The notes: generated from the letters alone by a model not told the origin. A stretch of 36,542 bases of DNA from Gemmatimonadales bacterium (GCA_007695225.1 REED01000086.1:1-36542), one strand, 5' to 3'. Shown: positions 17,384-27,207, numbered from the stretch's first letter. Made by a program: numbers and translations.

Positions 17384-19013
17384 GTCCAGCGGGTCGGCAG
17401 CCGGGGACGAATCCGTCCAGCAGGCGGGGGACGGACCCCTCCATGGAACCCCCACCCGCCTCCATCCCGCGGCGGTGTGGATCTGGCTGGGACGGAGCCT
17501 GGTATCCCTGGTTCTTTTCGTGGTGGTGGCCGGGATGGTCCCCCTTCTGGGAGCCGCCGCATTGGTAGTCGTAGTCCTTTCCCAGCTCCTCCGGTATCTC
17601 CGCTTCCGCTGGCGGGTGGAGGGCAACGCCGTGGTCATCGACCAGGGGTTTCTCATCCGTTCCCGGAGGGTGATCCCTCGGGATCGGATCCAGTCGGTGG
17701 ACATGGAGCAGGGGCCCATCCACCGCCTACTCGGGGTGATGGAACTCCGAATCGAGGCCGTGGGTGGCCGGGAGACCCAGGGACGGCTGGTGGCGCTGGA
17801 GCCCGGGGTGGCCGAGGAGCTTCGAGAATTCCTCCTCCGCCGCCCCACAAGCCAGACACCCGGTCCCACTGATCCGAGTGCTCCCACCGATCCCACCTCC
17901 GGAGGCATAGCCACCTCCGACATCGCTCCCTCCCAGTCCGAACCGACGGAAGGTGACGGGGAGACCGTCTGGGCCCAGGTCTCCCCTGGAAGACTTGTCC
18001 TGGCAGGGCTCACCGGCGGCCGGGTCGGGGTAGTGGCGGCGGTGGTGGGGTTCGTCAGCCAGGTGATCCCGGAGGCCTGGTGGCCCGCCCTCTTCGGGGA
18101 GGCCATGGGGCGGGTCCCAGATCCCTCCACCCTGGAGGGCCTCCGGTTCCTCTCCATTCTGGGGGCCGGGGCCATCCTCACGGCCTTTGTCTTCTCGGTC
18201 CTCGCCACGGTGATGGCCCACTGGGGGTTCACCCTTTCGGCGTCCCCTTCCGGCGGAGGGCTGGTGGTCCGCCGGGGGCTCCTCACCCGACATCGGGACA
18301 CGGTTCCCCTCCGGCGGATCCAGGCCATCCGGGTGGAGGAAAATCTGGTCCGGCGTCTCCTGGGAATGGGCGCCCTTCGAGGGGTGGTGGCCGGGCGGGC
18401 GGGCTCCGGCGAGGAGGGAGGAACGAGCCTCCTCCTACCCCTCGGCCGACGGGAGGAACTCTACCACCTGGCTCTCAGAGGGTTGGGGGTAGCTGGCGGG
18501 GAGGAAAGCCGGGAAGGGGGCAACCCGGTCCCGGAGGTGGGGCGCGCCCTCTCCCCCCTTCACCCCATGCCCCGCCGAGCCCTGCGGCGACGTCGCGGGC
18601 GGGCGCTCCTGGCCGCCCCTGCCCTGGGTCTGGGGATCTGGATCCTCCTCCTTCTCCGGGGGGTGGAGACCAGCGCCGCGGCAGGGATCGGGGGGGGCGT
18701 CCTGATCACCGCGCTCCTGGCTGGCTGGTACCTGGCCCGCCGTGCCTACCGGAACCTGGGATGGGCCGACGTCGGAACCCATCTCGTGGTCCGAGAAGGG
18801 GTCTTCACCCGTCGCACCACCTTCCTTCTCCGGGATCGAATCCAGGCGCTGGAGACCCGGGCCACCCCCCTTCAGCGCCGGAAGGGACTTGCCACGGTGC
18901 ATCTCTGGGTCGCCGGTTCCGACACGGGTCCGCCTCCCCGGGCCCTCGACCTGGACGAGGAGTTGGCGGCGGACTGGCAGGAGGCCCTGGCCACTACCTG
19001 GACCCGGGAATGA
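17370..19013 (+). CDS. Large bacterial PH-domain membrane protein with three bPH2 repeats (YdbT-like)
   Basis: 547 residues. Three paralogous PH units each follow transmembrane helices: GNAVVIDQGFLIRSRRVIPRDRIQSVDMEQGPIHRLLGV; GLVVRRGLLTRHRDTVPLRRIQAIRVEENLVRRLLGM; and LVVREGVFTRRTTFLLRDRIQALETRATPLQRRKGL. Each contains the conserved 'RRI/RDRIQ' strand. Hydrophobic pairs sit near 30-75, 215-290 and 410-460. ATG 17370 overlaps the end of the YdbS-like gene, which fits the usual pairing of these families. A GT/PA-rich linker follows the first PH unit. The function of the pair is not established. Confidence 0.88.
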   Translation: MSLFESSGSAAGDESVQQAGDGPLHGTPTRLHPAAVWIWLGRSLVSLVLFVVVAGMVPLLGAAALVVVVLSQLLRYLRFRWRVEGNAVVIDQGFLIRSRRVIPRDRIQSVDMEQGPIHRLLGVMELRIEAVGGRETQGRLVALEPGVAEELREFLLRRPTSQTPGPTDPSAPTDPTSGGIATSDIAPSQSEPTEGDGETVWAQVSPGRLVLAGLTGGRVGVVAAVVGFVSQVIPEAWWPALFGEAMGRVPDPSTLEGLRFLSILGAGAILTAFVFSVLATVMAHWGFTLSASPSGGGLVVRRGLLTRHRDTVPLRRIQAIRVEENLVRRLLGMGALRGVVAGRAGSGEEGGTSLLLPLGRREELYHLALRGLGVAGGEESREGGNPVPEVGRALSPLHPMPRRALRRRRGRALLAAPALGLGIWILLLLRGVETSAAAGIGGGVLITALLAGWYLARRAYRNLGWADVGTHLVVREGVFTRRTTFLLRDRIQALETRATPLQRRKGLATVHLWVAGSDTGPPPRALDLDEELAADWQEALATTWTRE

Positions 19014-19191
19014 CCCCGGTGGCCTCTCACCTACTTGAACGACCTTCCCGACCCACACGCGATACTCTGCTGCCGCCCCCTTCCCACGGGTCCTGGCCCA
19101 ACACGAAACCGCTACGGATTGCCCATCGGGGTCAGGGGCGACAGCTTGGATGCCATCGTGTCAGCGTCCGCTCACCCGGTTCGGAGGAAAG

Positions 19192-20127
19192 ATGACCCAA
19201 GCGTACTCGAAGATCCTGGTTCCCCTCGATGGCTCGGAGTTCGGGGAACGTGCCCTGGCCCCGGCCCTGGCGCTGGCCCGGAGGAGCCAGGGAGAACTCC
19301 ACCTCGTCTCCGCCGTGTCCTCCCTCCCTCTTCTCCGACCGTCGGACGCGGAAAAGGGAGATACGAAGGGGTGGTTTGCGGAGGAGGGCGCCCGGGTGGC
19401 GGCTTACCTCGAGCAGGTTCGGGAACGGATCCAGGAGGAAGATCCAGATCAGGTGGTTCGGGTCCATTCCCGGGTGGGGGGGCCGGCACCCTCGATCCTC
19501 CGGAGAGTCGAAGAGGTGCACGCCGATCTCGTGGTCATGACCACCCACGGCCGAAGTGCCCTCGGCCGGGCCTGGCTGGGAAGCGTGGCTGACGGGGTTG
19601 TTCGACAGGCCAACTGTCCGGTCCTCCTCCTCCGCCCCGACGAGGAGGAAGCCCCCCTGAACCTGGCCCGCATCATGGTTTCGCTGGACGGCTCCGACGC
19701 TTCGGAGCGCGCCCTTGGACAAGCCCGGCTCCTGGCTGGAGCATGGGGAAGCGAGGTGGACCTGGTCAGCGTCATCCCCACCCCCCATTCGGTGGCGGTC
19801 CCCTATCTGGATGCGTCGGCTGAAGCCGAAGAGGTGAGGCAGACGCTGGAAGCCGACTTCAGGGAGTACCTGGACCGGACCGCAACCTCACTCCGGGAAG
19901 CCGGGGTGAAGGTGGAGACCCAGGTGGTGAGAGCCCAGGATGTCCCGGCCGGGCTCCTGGGCGCGCTCAAGCGCTCAGAGGCGGGTCTCCTGGTCATGAG
20001 CACCCAGGGACGAGGGGGCGTGGCCCGCCTCATCCTGGGAAGCGTGGCGAATCGGATGATCCGGTCGGCACCGGTCCCGGTCCTGGTGGTTCCTCCTGCC
20101 CGGAAGGAGAGCCTGATCGAAGGCTGA
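19192..20127 (+). CDS. Universal stress protein with two tandem UspA domains
   Basis: 311 residues made of two Usp units. Unit 1 starts YSKILVPLDGSEFGERAL and ends MTTHGRSALGRAWLGSVADGVVRQANCPVLLL. Unit 2 starts LARIMVSLDGSDASERAL and ends MSTQGRGGVARLILGSVANRMIRSAPVPVLVV. Both keep the G-x2-G-x9-G-(S/T)-type ATP-binding pattern, so both may bind nucleotide. These cytoplasmic proteins are usually induced by starvation, redox or energy stress. ATG 19192 has GGAGG four bases upstream. The gene is monocistronic or ends the PH-domain run, and is closed by an intrinsic terminator. Confidence 0.93.
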   Translation: MTQAYSKILVPLDGSEFGERALAPALALARRSQGELHLVSAVSSLPLLRPSDAEKGDTKGWFAEEGARVAAYLEQVRERIQEEDPDQVVRVHSRVGGPAPSILRRVEEVHADLVVMTTHGRSALGRAWLGSVADGVVRQANCPVLLLRPDEEEAPLNLARIMVSLDGSDASERALGQARLLAGAWGSEVDLVSVIPTPHSVAVPYLDASAEAEEVRQTLEADFREYLDRTATSLREAGVKVETQVVRAQDVPAGLLGALKRSEAGLLVMSTQGRGGVARLILGSVANRMIRSAPVPVLVVPPARKESLIEG

Positions 20128-20157
20128 TCCCGGCTTCCAGAGGACCACTGCAGAAAG

Positions 20158-20194
20158 AACAGGGCGCTCCCAACCGCGGGAGCGCCCTGTTTTT
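20158..20194. terminator. Strong intrinsic terminator between the usp gene and a convergent gene
   Basis: A perfect 14-bp stem (20158-20171 with 20178-20191) has a 6-nt loop (AACCGC) and runs into TTTTT (20190-20194). The complementary side is AGAAAGAA, so it may also work for the convergent minus-strand gene ending at 20239. Confidence 0.93.
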
Positions 20195-20238
20195 GCTCCA
20201 CTGCCTTCCAGGGCCCCCCAAAGGGACCCCAAAGGACC

Positions 20239-22263
20239 CTAAGGCACCAGGCGTCGCGGCTCCCGGGGCAGCATCCGGATGATCCAGAGTCCATTGTACA
20301 TGTCATTGACGTACGCGAGGCCGTCCCGGACGACCACGCCCCAGGTCATGGGGCTGTTGGCCACGTAGCCGTCCATGTCCCCGGTGTGGACATGGACCAT
20401 TTCCCGCTCCTGGGCCCCCAGGTCACCCATGAGCTCCCCGGAGATGTCGAAGGTCCGGAACCCGGCGTTGTACGCCCCCATGTAGAGTGTATCCCCGGCC
20501 ACCCAGACGTTGTGGACGCCGCCATGGTCGGGCTTCCACCACGCCACCTTCCTGGGGTTCTCCAGATCGGAGACGTCGAATACGTGCAGGTTCCCGAACG
20601 CCCTGGACGCCGAAGCATCCTTGGCCCCCAGTACGTCCTCGGCAGGGAACACCTCGTCCCCCACGAAGACATAGTTCTCGTGACGCCAGGCCGTGTGCGT
20701 TCCCCGGATGAACCCGGGGCCGCTTCGGGCCTCCACGTCACGGTACTCCTCGTTCAGATCGTACTTCACCTGACTCACGAACTGGGGATTGGACGGGCTG
20801 CCTCCCTTCGCACCATTCCCGACGTCCAGGATCACCAGGCCATCGTTCCAGTAGCTCAGGTAGGCCAATCCGTCCTGGACGTCCACGTCGTGGAGGGTCC
20901 GCCCCGCCTCAGGGCGTGGCGTCCGCCACTGGGCCGCCTCCACCGGGTTGTAGGGATCGCTGATGTCCAGGATATGGATGGCCCCGGTCCCGTTGTTCGT
21001 CAGGTAGACATGGGTCCCGTACTCCTCCTGGTGGTAGATGAAGGACGAGTGGACCCCCGCCGTCACGCCGTCGGTGAACTCGGCGATGGGCACCGGGTGG
21101 GCCGGGTCGTAGAGCTGGGCGATGACCAGGCCGTTTCTCCGGTCCGCCGCCCCCTCCCGGGTGAAGACCATGTACCGGCCGTCCGGGGTGGTCATGAGGT
21201 CGTTGACCCGGCGGGTGTTGGCCACCACCGAATCGGTGACGATGGGGTTGGTGGGGTCGGAGATGTCCAGGGCATAGAAACGATCCCCGCCGCTTCCGGT
21301 CCCCAGATAGGCGTTCACCCCGTTGGGATGGAGCCAGACCTCCTCGGTGGTGAAGAGGGTCCGGGGAAGGCGGCCCACCACCTCCACCGGGCGACGAACG
21401 TCCCGGGCCTCCAGGTCCACCGCCGCCTGAGCGGTGGCGCTCCCGAAGCTGGCCATGACCGTGTACTCCCCCGGGTCATAGCCCACGAACCGCCCCTCCT
21501 GGTCCATGAGTCCCTGGCCGGGGAAGAAGGTCCAGACGGGCTGCAATCCGGGAATCTCCCTCCCATCTTCATCCAGTGCCCGGGCCGAGAAGGGCACCAC
21601 GTCCCCCTGCCGAGCCGAAACCTCTCCAGGGGTGAGCTCGATCCGGGCGACCCGGGCCTCCACCACCTCCACCTCCCGGGTGGCGTTTACGGAACCGGCG
21701 GATGCCTGGACCGTGGCGGTGCCGGGCCCGACCGCCGTCACCACACCCCTCGACGAGACCTGGATCACGGCGGAATTGGAGCTGGACCAATCCATGAGGT
21801 CATCCCGGACGTCGTCATCCCGGGAGAAGCTCCGAGCGCTCACCCGGAAGGACTGTCCGGCGACCATCCGACCGGGGACCGCGCCCAACTCCACCCGGGT
21901 CGCGGGCCCCGGGACGATCCGGACCTCCACCTGCTGGATGAGGGGGGGCTCCCCCTGGCGGAAGGCCACCACCGAGACGGGAACGGTGGCGGTGGCCCCT
22001 GCGAAGACCATCCCGTCCTCTCGGACCTCCGCCTCGAAATGGCCACCGGCCATGAAGAACCGAATGGGCAACCCGGTCACCGGAGCCCCGGACTCGTCCT
22101 CGAGGCGGGCCTGGAGTTGGAGGCTGTCCCCTGGATGCATCACCGGCTCCACCGGGGTGACCACGATCCGTAATTCCGTGCTCGGAAGTGCAGTGGGAGG
22201 TACATCGCCCGGCGGCGGGGCCAACTGGAGCGCCGCAGCCAGGAGAAGGGATGTGAGGGTCAT
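20239..22263 (-). CDS. Secreted Ig-like domain and LVIVD-repeat beta-propeller protein
   Basis: 674 residues with a signal peptide (MTLTSLLLAAALQLAPPPG). The first ~290 residues form Ig-like/BIG-type modules (LRIVVTPVEPVMHPGDSLQLQARLEDESGAPVTGLPIRF; IQVSSRGVVTAVGPGTATVQASAG; IELTPGEVSARQGDVVPFSARALDEDGREIPG). The rest is a propeller of LVIVD-type repeats (FYALDISDPTNPIVTDSV, IHILDISDPYNPVEAAQW, GLVILDVGNGAKGGSP, LHVFDVSDLENPRKVAWW, FRTFDISGELMG). Such proteins are exported, probably surface or adhesion/scaffold proteins; no catalytic motif is evident. ATG 22263 has GGGAGG upstream. It is divergent from the propeller-ilvD-sox cluster, with 98 bp between starts. Confidence 0.88.
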   Translation of the reverse strand: MTLTSLLLAAALQLAPPPGDVPPTALPSTELRIVVTPVEPVMHPGDSLQLQARLEDESGAPVTGLPIRFFMAGGHFEAEVREDGMVFAGATATVPVSVVAFRQGEPPLIQQVEVRIVPGPATRVELGAVPGRMVAGQSFRVSARSFSRDDDVRDDLMDWSSSNSAVIQVSSRGVVTAVGPGTATVQASAGSVNATREVEVVEARVARIELTPGEVSARQGDVVPFSARALDEDGREIPGLQPVWTFFPGQGLMDQEGRFVGYDPGEYTVMASFGSATAQAAVDLEARDVRRPVEVVGRLPRTLFTTEEVWLHPNGVNAYLGTGSGGDRFYALDISDPTNPIVTDSVVANTRRVNDLMTTPDGRYMVFTREGAADRRNGLVIAQLYDPAHPVPIAEFTDGVTAGVHSSFIYHQEEYGTHVYLTNNGTGAIHILDISDPYNPVEAAQWRTPRPEAGRTLHDVDVQDGLAYLSYWNDGLVILDVGNGAKGGSPSNPQFVSQVKYDLNEEYRDVEARSGPGFIRGTHTAWRHENYVFVGDEVFPAEDVLGAKDASASRAFGNLHVFDVSDLENPRKVAWWKPDHGGVHNVWVAGDTLYMGAYNAGFRTFDISGELMGDLGAQEREMVHVHTGDMDGYVANSPMTWGVVVRDGLAYVNDMYNGLWIIRMLPREPRRLVP

Positions 22264-22361
22264 CTGGACCTCCCGAGGGGTGCCGAGGGTTCAACGGAGA
22301 ATCACCGAGAATCGAGCCGACGCTCCTACACCGCAACCCTGCCGAAGATTCGGACCTGCCC

Positions 22362-23516
22362 ATGCCTGCCTTCCTCCTCCTGGCCCTCTGGTCCGCCGCC
22401 TTCCTGGCCCCTTCCTCGGGGGACCGCCCGACCCCGGATCCGGACCCCCTCCTTCCGGACCGGGAGTACCACGTCTGGGTGGCCTCGGAGGCCACGGACC
22501 GGGTCCACCTGGTCCGGTGGGGTCCCGAGGGTGCGGAGCTGGTGCGGACGGTCTCGGTGAGCCTCCTCCCCACCGAAGCGGATGGGCCCCACGGTCTGGC
22601 CATCTCCCCCGATGGCGAGCACCTCTTCGTCACCACGGCTCACGGCCGACCCTACGGCCACATCGCCAAGTACGAGGCCGCCACCGGTCGCCGCCTGGGT
22701 CGGGCCATGCTCGGGCACTTCCCCGCCTCCCTGGAGGTGACCCCCGACGGGGAGTACGCCTTCGTGGTCAATTTCAATCTCCACGGGGACATGGTCCCGT
22801 CCTCGGTCTCGGTGGTGGGGCTCCGGGACATGGTGGAGGTGGCCCGCCTGGAAACCTGCACCATGCCCCACGGCTCCCGGATCTCCCCCGACGGCCGTCG
22901 CCACTATTCCACCTGCATGATGGACGACATGCTGGTGGAAGTGGATGCCTGGGGCCTGGAGGTGGCCCGTCACTTTCTCCTCACCGAGGGCGAGGAGCAT
23001 GGCGGTAGGGGAAGGCCGGGACATGCGCACCATGGTGCTCACCAGGGGCACGACGGGCACGAGGGGATGGGGCACACCCAGCGGTCCCTCTGCTCCCCTA
23101 CCTGGGCCCAGCCTTCCCACGACGGAACATCGGTCTTCGTGGCATGCAACGCCTCCAACGAGGTGGTGGAGGTGGACGTGGCCTCCTGGGGCGTCTCCCG
23201 CCGCCTGCCGGCTGGAGAGGGGGTCTACAACCTGGCCGTGACCGGGGACGGACGACTCCTGGTGGCCACCAACAAGCTGGGGCGCTCCGTCTCCGTCTTC
23301 GATCTCACCTCCGGCGAGGAGGCCGCCCGGATTCCCACCCAGCGCCCCGTGGTCCACGGGGTGGTGATCTCGCCCGACGACCGCTACGCCTTCATCTCGG
23401 TGGAGGGGATCGGGTCGGAACCCGGGACGCTGGAGATCCTGGACCTGGAGCGGATGGAGATGGCGGCTCGGGTGGACGTGGGGCAGATGGCCGCCGGCGT
23501 CGTGTTCTGGCGATGA
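22362..23516 (+). CDS. Secreted beta-propeller protein with His-rich loop, paralogue of the 9154-10491 protein
   Basis: 384 residues with a signal-like N-terminus ([20 protein letters not shown]) but no lipobox Cys. Propeller strands include [37 protein letters not shown] and [20 protein letters not shown]. Candidate metal ligands shared with its paralogue are His77, His94, His100, Cys166 and His170 (CTMPHG), Cys185 (STCMMDD), Cys244, Cys262 and His332. A His-rich insert spans 213-238 ([19 protein letters not shown]). Its stop overlaps the ilvD start (ATGA, 23513-23516), so it begins a putative propeller-ilvD-soxC-soxD transcript. The propeller fold is clear; the function is unknown. A redox or metal role is only inferred. 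Confidence 0.85.
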   Translation: MPAFLLLALWSAAFLAPSSGDRPTPDPDPLLPDREYHVWVASEATDRVHLVRWGPEGAELVRTVSVSLLPTEADGPHGLAISPDGEHLFVTTAHGRPYGHIAKYEAATGRRLGRAMLGHFPASLEVTPDGEYAFVVNFNLHGDMVPSSVSVVGLRDMVEVARLETCTMPHGSRISPDGRRHYSTCMMDDMLVEVDAWGLEVARHFLLTEGEEHGGRGRPGHAHHGAHQGHDGHEGMGHTQRSLCSPTWAQPSHDGTSVFVACNASNEVVEVDVASWGVSRRLPAGEGVYNLAVTGDGRLLVATNKLGRSVSVFDLTSGEEAARIPTQRPVVHGVVISPDDRYAFISVEGIGSEPGTLEILDLERMEMAARVDVGQMAAGVVFWR

Positions 23517-25207
23517 CCGGCCCCCGGAAGCTTCCGGTCCTGAACCGCCACAGCCGGGAGATCACCGGCGAGCCCTCCCGGGTGAGTGCCCGGGCCATGC
23601 TCCACGCCACCGGTCTCTCCCCGGAACAGTTGACCTACCCCCAGGTCGGCATCGCCTCCATGTGGTGGGAGGGAAACCCCTGCAACATGCACCTCCTGGA
23701 CCTGGCCGCAGAGGTCAAGCGCGGGGTGGCGGAGGCAGGACTCGTCCCCATGCGCTTCAACACCATCGGGGTGAGCGACGGGATCTCCATGGGGACCCGG
23801 GGGATGAGTTACTCCCTCCCCTCCCGGGACCTCATCGCCGATTCCATCGAGACCGTGGTGTCCGCCCACTTCTACGACGGGCTCGTCTGCCTTCCCGGGT
23901 GTGACAAGAACATGCCCGGATCCCTCATGGCCATGGGACGGCTGAACCGCCCGGCCCTCATGGTCTACGGAGGTACGATCCGAGCCGGCCACCTGGGGGA
24001 CGAGGCCATCGACCTGGTGAGCACCCTGGAGGCTTACGGGGAGAGGATGGCGGGACGCATCGACCAGGAGAGGCTGGACCAGGTGGTGCAGAACGCCTGC
24101 CCAGGCCCCGGGGCCTGTGGGGGGATGTACACCGCCAATACCATGGCCAGCGCCGCCGAGGCCCTGGGAATGACCCTCCCCTACAGCTCCTCCACCCCCG
24201 CGACCGACCCCGGGAAGCTGGACGAGTGCCGGAGGGCCGGGGCGAGGCTCCGGGGTCTCCTGGAGGAGGACCTACGCCCTCGGGAGATCATGACCCGGGC
24301 GGCATTCCAGAACGCCATGGTCCTGGTGACGGCGTTGGGGGGATCCACCAACGCCGTGCTCCACCTCATTGCCGTGGCCCACGCGGTGGGCGTGGAGCTC
24401 ACCCTGGACGATTTCCAGGCCGTGAGCGATGGGACCCCCTACCTGGCGGACCTGAAGCCCAGCGGGCGCTTCCTCATGGAGGACCTCCACCGGGTGGGCG
24501 GTGTCCCTGCGGTGATGAAGCTCCTCCTGGAGGCCGGCCTCCTGGACGGGAGCTGCCCCACGGTGACGGGTCGGACCGTGGCGGAGAACCTGGAGGCCCT
24601 CCCTGGCCTCGCTCCGGGACAGGGGGTGATCCGACCCCTGGAGGACCCCATCCGAACCACGGGCCATCTGCAGATCCTGAGAGGATCCCTGGCACCGGAG
24701 GGAGCCGTGGCCAAGATCACCGGGAAGGAGGGCACCCGTTTCGCCGGTCCCGCCCGGGTCTTCGATTCCGAGGAGGACGCACTGGCCGCCCTGGAAGCCG
24801 GGGCCATCCAGGGGGGCGAGGTCCTGGTGATCCGATATGAAGGTCCCAGGGGGGGACCGGGGATGCCCGAGATGCTCACCCTCACAGCCGCCATCATGGG
24901 GGCCGGACTGGGCGCCTCGGTGGCCCTGGTCACCGACGGACGGTTCTCCGGCGGGAGCCACGGATTCGTGGTGGGGCATATCTCCCCCGAGGCCCAGGCC
25001 GGAGGGGCCATTGCCCTGGTCCGGGACGGAGACCCCATCCGGATCGATATCGAGGCGAACCGCATCGAGTGGGAGGTATCCCCGGAGGAGAGGGAGATGC
25101 GCCGGGCCGGCTGGGTCGAGCCCCCCCTGAAGGCGGAGACGGGGGCCCTGCGACGCTACATCCGTACAGTGGCCTCGGCCTCAGAAGGGTGCATCACCGA
25201 CGGCTGA
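23513..25207 (+). CDS. ilvD: Dihydroxy-acid dehydratase
   Basis: 564 residues, normal for the family. IlvD dehydrates 2,3-dihydroxy-isovalerate and 2,3-dihydroxy-methylvalerate in valine and isoleucine synthesis and needs an Fe-S cluster. Cluster and metal motifs are seen: [10 protein letters not shown] (Cys57), [14 protein letters not shown] (Cys130) and [16 protein letters not shown] (Cys196/Cys202), plus [20 protein letters not shown] and the C-terminal [22 protein letters not shown] 23513 overlaps the propeller stop by four bases. An edd/sugar-acid dehydratase role is less likely given the motifs. Placement next to sox genes rather than ilv genes is unusual. Confidence 0.93.
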   Translation: MTGPRKLPVLNRHSREITGEPSRVSARAMLHATGLSPEQLTYPQVGIASMWWEGNPCNMHLLDLAAEVKRGVAEAGLVPMRFNTIGVSDGISMGTRGMSYSLPSRDLIADSIETVVSAHFYDGLVCLPGCDKNMPGSLMAMGRLNRPALMVYGGTIRAGHLGDEAIDLVSTLEAYGERMAGRIDQERLDQVVQNACPGPGACGGMYTANTMASAAEALGMTLPYSSSTPATDPGKLDECRRAGARLRGLLEEDLRPREIMTRAAFQNAMVLVTALGGSTNAVLHLIAVAHAVGVELTLDDFQAVSDGTPYLADLKPSGRFLMEDLHRVGGVPAVMKLLLEAGLLDGSCPTVTGRTVAENLEALPGLAPGQGVIRPLEDPIRTTGHLQILRGSLAPEGAVAKITGKEGTRFAGPARVFDSEEDALAALEAGAIQGGEVLVIRYEGPRGGPGMPEMLTLTAAIMGAGLGASVALVTDGRFSGGSHGFVVGHISPEAQAGGAIALVRDGDPIRIDIEANRIEWEVSPEEREMRRAGWVEPPLKAETGALRRYIRTVASASEGCITDG

Positions 25208-25333
25208 CTTCCATCCTCCTTGCGGGCCCGGACACGGCTCAGCATGATGGGGCTTCGGGACAGGGGTCACCCATGCCCTCCCGCCGCTCGGAAGCTTCCC
25301 CCGGGCGGAACAGGTTCTCACCCCGAGGTGGTG

Positions 25334-26572
25334 ATGCCGAAGAAGCCGTCCATGAACCGCCGGACCTTCGTGGCTGGCGCGGCCGGAGCCCTGGGGGCCG
25401 GCGTCCTGAAGGGAGTGACCGGGGTCACCCCCTCCCTGGCCCAGGAGGCGGAGATCCCGGTGCCACCGGACCCGACCCGGGTCCAGGGTCCTCCCGCCAG
25501 CCTGGTGGGAAGCCGCTCCCCCTTCGAACAACCGGTCCGGCTCCTCCACCCCCGCCTGACCTCTTCCCGGACCCCGCTCCAGGATCTCCTGGGCACGGTG
25601 ACTCCGTCGGACCTCCACTTCGAGCGACACCACGGCGGGGTTCCCCTCATCGACCCGGATCGCTACTCCCTCCTCATCCACGGGATGGTGGAGCGACCCA
25701 TGGTCTTCACCCTGGAGGAGCTCAAGCGCTTCCCCTCGGTGTCTGAGATCCGGTTCATGGAATGCGCCGGAAACTTTCCCCGGAACGCCGGAGAGGAGAC
25801 CACCCCCCAGCAGATCTGCGGCCTCACCAGCCAGAGCGAGTGGACCGGCGTTCCCCTGGCCACCCTCTTCCGGGAAGTGGGCGTCCTTCCCGAGGCCACC
25901 TGGTTCCTGGCGGAAGGGCAGGACGCCGCCGTCATGACCCGGAGCATCCCGGTGGAGAAGGCCTGGGACGACGCCCTCATCGCCTACGGTCAGAATGGCG
26001 AGGCCCTTCGGCCGGAGAACGGCTACCCGGCCCGGCTGTTCCTCCCCGGATGGGAGGGGAACGCCAGCGTGAAGTGGCTCCGGCGCATCGAGCTCTCCGA
26101 TGGCCCCTTCATGACCCGGGAGGAGACCAGCCGGTACACCGATCCCCTCACGGGGGGAAAGGCCCGGCAATTCAGCTTCGTCATGGATGCCCGATCCATC
26201 ATCACCCACCCCTGCCACCCGGGACGGGTGACGCCGGGCTGGATGGAGGTCCGGGGGATCGCCTGGAGTGGTCGGGGCCGGATCCGCTCGGCGGAACTCA
26301 GCTTCGACGAGGGCGCCACCTGGCACCGAGCCGACCTGCAGGAACCCATCCTCCCCAAGGCCCACGTCCGATTCCGGTACATGTGGCGGTGGGACGGAGA
26401 GGAAGCCACCATCCTGAGTCGAACCACCGATGAAACGGGGTACGTCCAGCCGACCCAGCGGGAACTGGTCCAGGCCCGGGGCGTGGGCACGAGCTACCAC
26501 CTGAACCCCATCACCGGCTGGCGCATCCGTCCTGACGGCACGGTAGTCTATCGAACGGAGGTATGGGGATGA
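25334..26572 (+). CDS. soxC: Sulfite dehydrogenase/sulfane dehydrogenase molybdopterin subunit, SoxC family
   Basis: 412 residues. The N-terminus MNRRTFVAGAAGALGAG...SLAQ is a Tat signal, fitting a cofactor-loaded periplasmic enzyme. IRFMECAGNFPRN contains the molybdenum-ligating Cys144 of the sulfite-oxidase fold; LFLPGWEGNASVKWLRRIEL and the Mo-co dimerisation domain (GWMEVRGIAWSGRGRIRSAELSFDEGATW) follow. SoxC with cytochrome SoxD removes electrons from protein-bound sulfane sulfur or sulfite. ATG 25334 has GAGG upstream; ATG 25352 is possible. It lies 126 bp after ilvD and its stop overlaps soxD (ATGA). No soxXA, soxYZ or soxB lies in the window. Confidence 0.9.
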   Translation: MPKKPSMNRRTFVAGAAGALGAGVLKGVTGVTPSLAQEAEIPVPPDPTRVQGPPASLVGSRSPFEQPVRLLHPRLTSSRTPLQDLLGTVTPSDLHFERHHGGVPLIDPDRYSLLIHGMVERPMVFTLEELKRFPSVSEIRFMECAGNFPRNAGEETTPQQICGLTSQSEWTGVPLATLFREVGVLPEATWFLAEGQDAAVMTRSIPVEKAWDDALIAYGQNGEALRPENGYPARLFLPGWEGNASVKWLRRIELSDGPFMTREETSRYTDPLTGGKARQFSFVMDARSIITHPCHPGRVTPGWMEVRGIAWSGRGRIRSAELSFDEGATWHRADLQEPILPKAHVRFRYMWRWDGEEATILSRTTDETGYVQPTQRELVQARGVGTSYHLNPITGWRIRPDGTVVYRTEVWG

Positions 26573-27207
26573 GGGGCCTTCGATCCACTCTCTCCCTTGG
26601 CCTCGCCCTGGGCCTTGGCATGGGGTACGCGTTGGGGGGATGCGCCCCGGGTGGGAGCGAGCGCGCACCCGGATCCGAGGGGGATGGTGGGGCGCGGGCC
26701 TCCTCCGAACCCCTTCCCGAGCGCTTTGGCCTGGGCCGCCCGGCCGGCGATGGGGAGATCGCCGCCCTGGCCATCGCCGTTATGCCCGACGGCCGGGGGC
26801 TCCCTGCGGGGAGCGGAACCGCCCGGGAGGGCGGCCCCCTCTACGCGGCCCAGTGCGCCGCGTGCCATGGCAGCCAGGGCGAAGGAGGCCTGGGGGGCCA
26901 GCTCGCGGGACGGATCACGGACGATGCCTTCGACTTCGGGGACGGGATGGAAGGACCCCGGACCATCGGGAGCTACTGGCCCTACGCCACCACCGTCTTC
27001 GACTACGTGCGGCGGTCCATGCCCTTCGACCGCCCCGGCAGCCTCACTGACGAGGAGGTCTACGCCATCACCGCCCACCTCCTCTATCTCAACGACCTGG
27101 TGGGCGCGGACGAGACCATGGACCGGGAGACCCTTCCCCAGGTGGTGATGCCCGCCCGGGATCGATTCGTCCCCGATGACCGGGAGGAGCGGAACCGGGT
27201 CTGGTAG
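26569..27207 (+). CDS. soxD: SoxD-like c-type cytochrome, probably lipid-anchored
   Basis: 212 residues. The N-terminus GLALGLGMGYALGGC reads as a lipoprotein signal (Cys25). VMPDGRGLPAGSGTAREGGPLYAAQCAACHG holds one heme motif, CAACH (96-100), in the setting typical of SoxD; RRSMPFDRPGSLTDEEVYAITAHLLYLND supplies the likely axial Met151. Only one heme site is present. It should accept electrons from SoxC. ATG 26569 overlaps the soxC stop and has GGAGG seven bases upstream; ATG 26563 in frame is too close to that GGAGG. Confidence 0.9.
   Translation: MRGLRSTLSLGLALGLGMGYALGGCAPGGSERAPGSEGDGGARASSEPLPERFGLGRPAGDGEIAALAIAVMPDGRGLPAGSGTAREGGPLYAAQCAACHGSQGEGGLGGQLAGRITDDAFDFGDGMEGPRTIGSYWPYATTVFDYVRRSMPFDRPGSLTDEEVYAITAHLLYLNDLVGADETMDRETLPQVVMPARDRFVPDDREERNRVW

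Noticed and set aside
19014..19191. TTGAAC and GATACT upstream of the usp gene as a promoter
   Set aside because: The spacing between the boxes is about 20 bp, too long for a confident sigma-70 promoter call.
20386..22173. 595-residue plus-strand ORF opposite the LVIVD-repeat gene
   Set aside because: It is a His/Gly-rich shadow translation of a gene with a signal peptide and repeats on the other strand.
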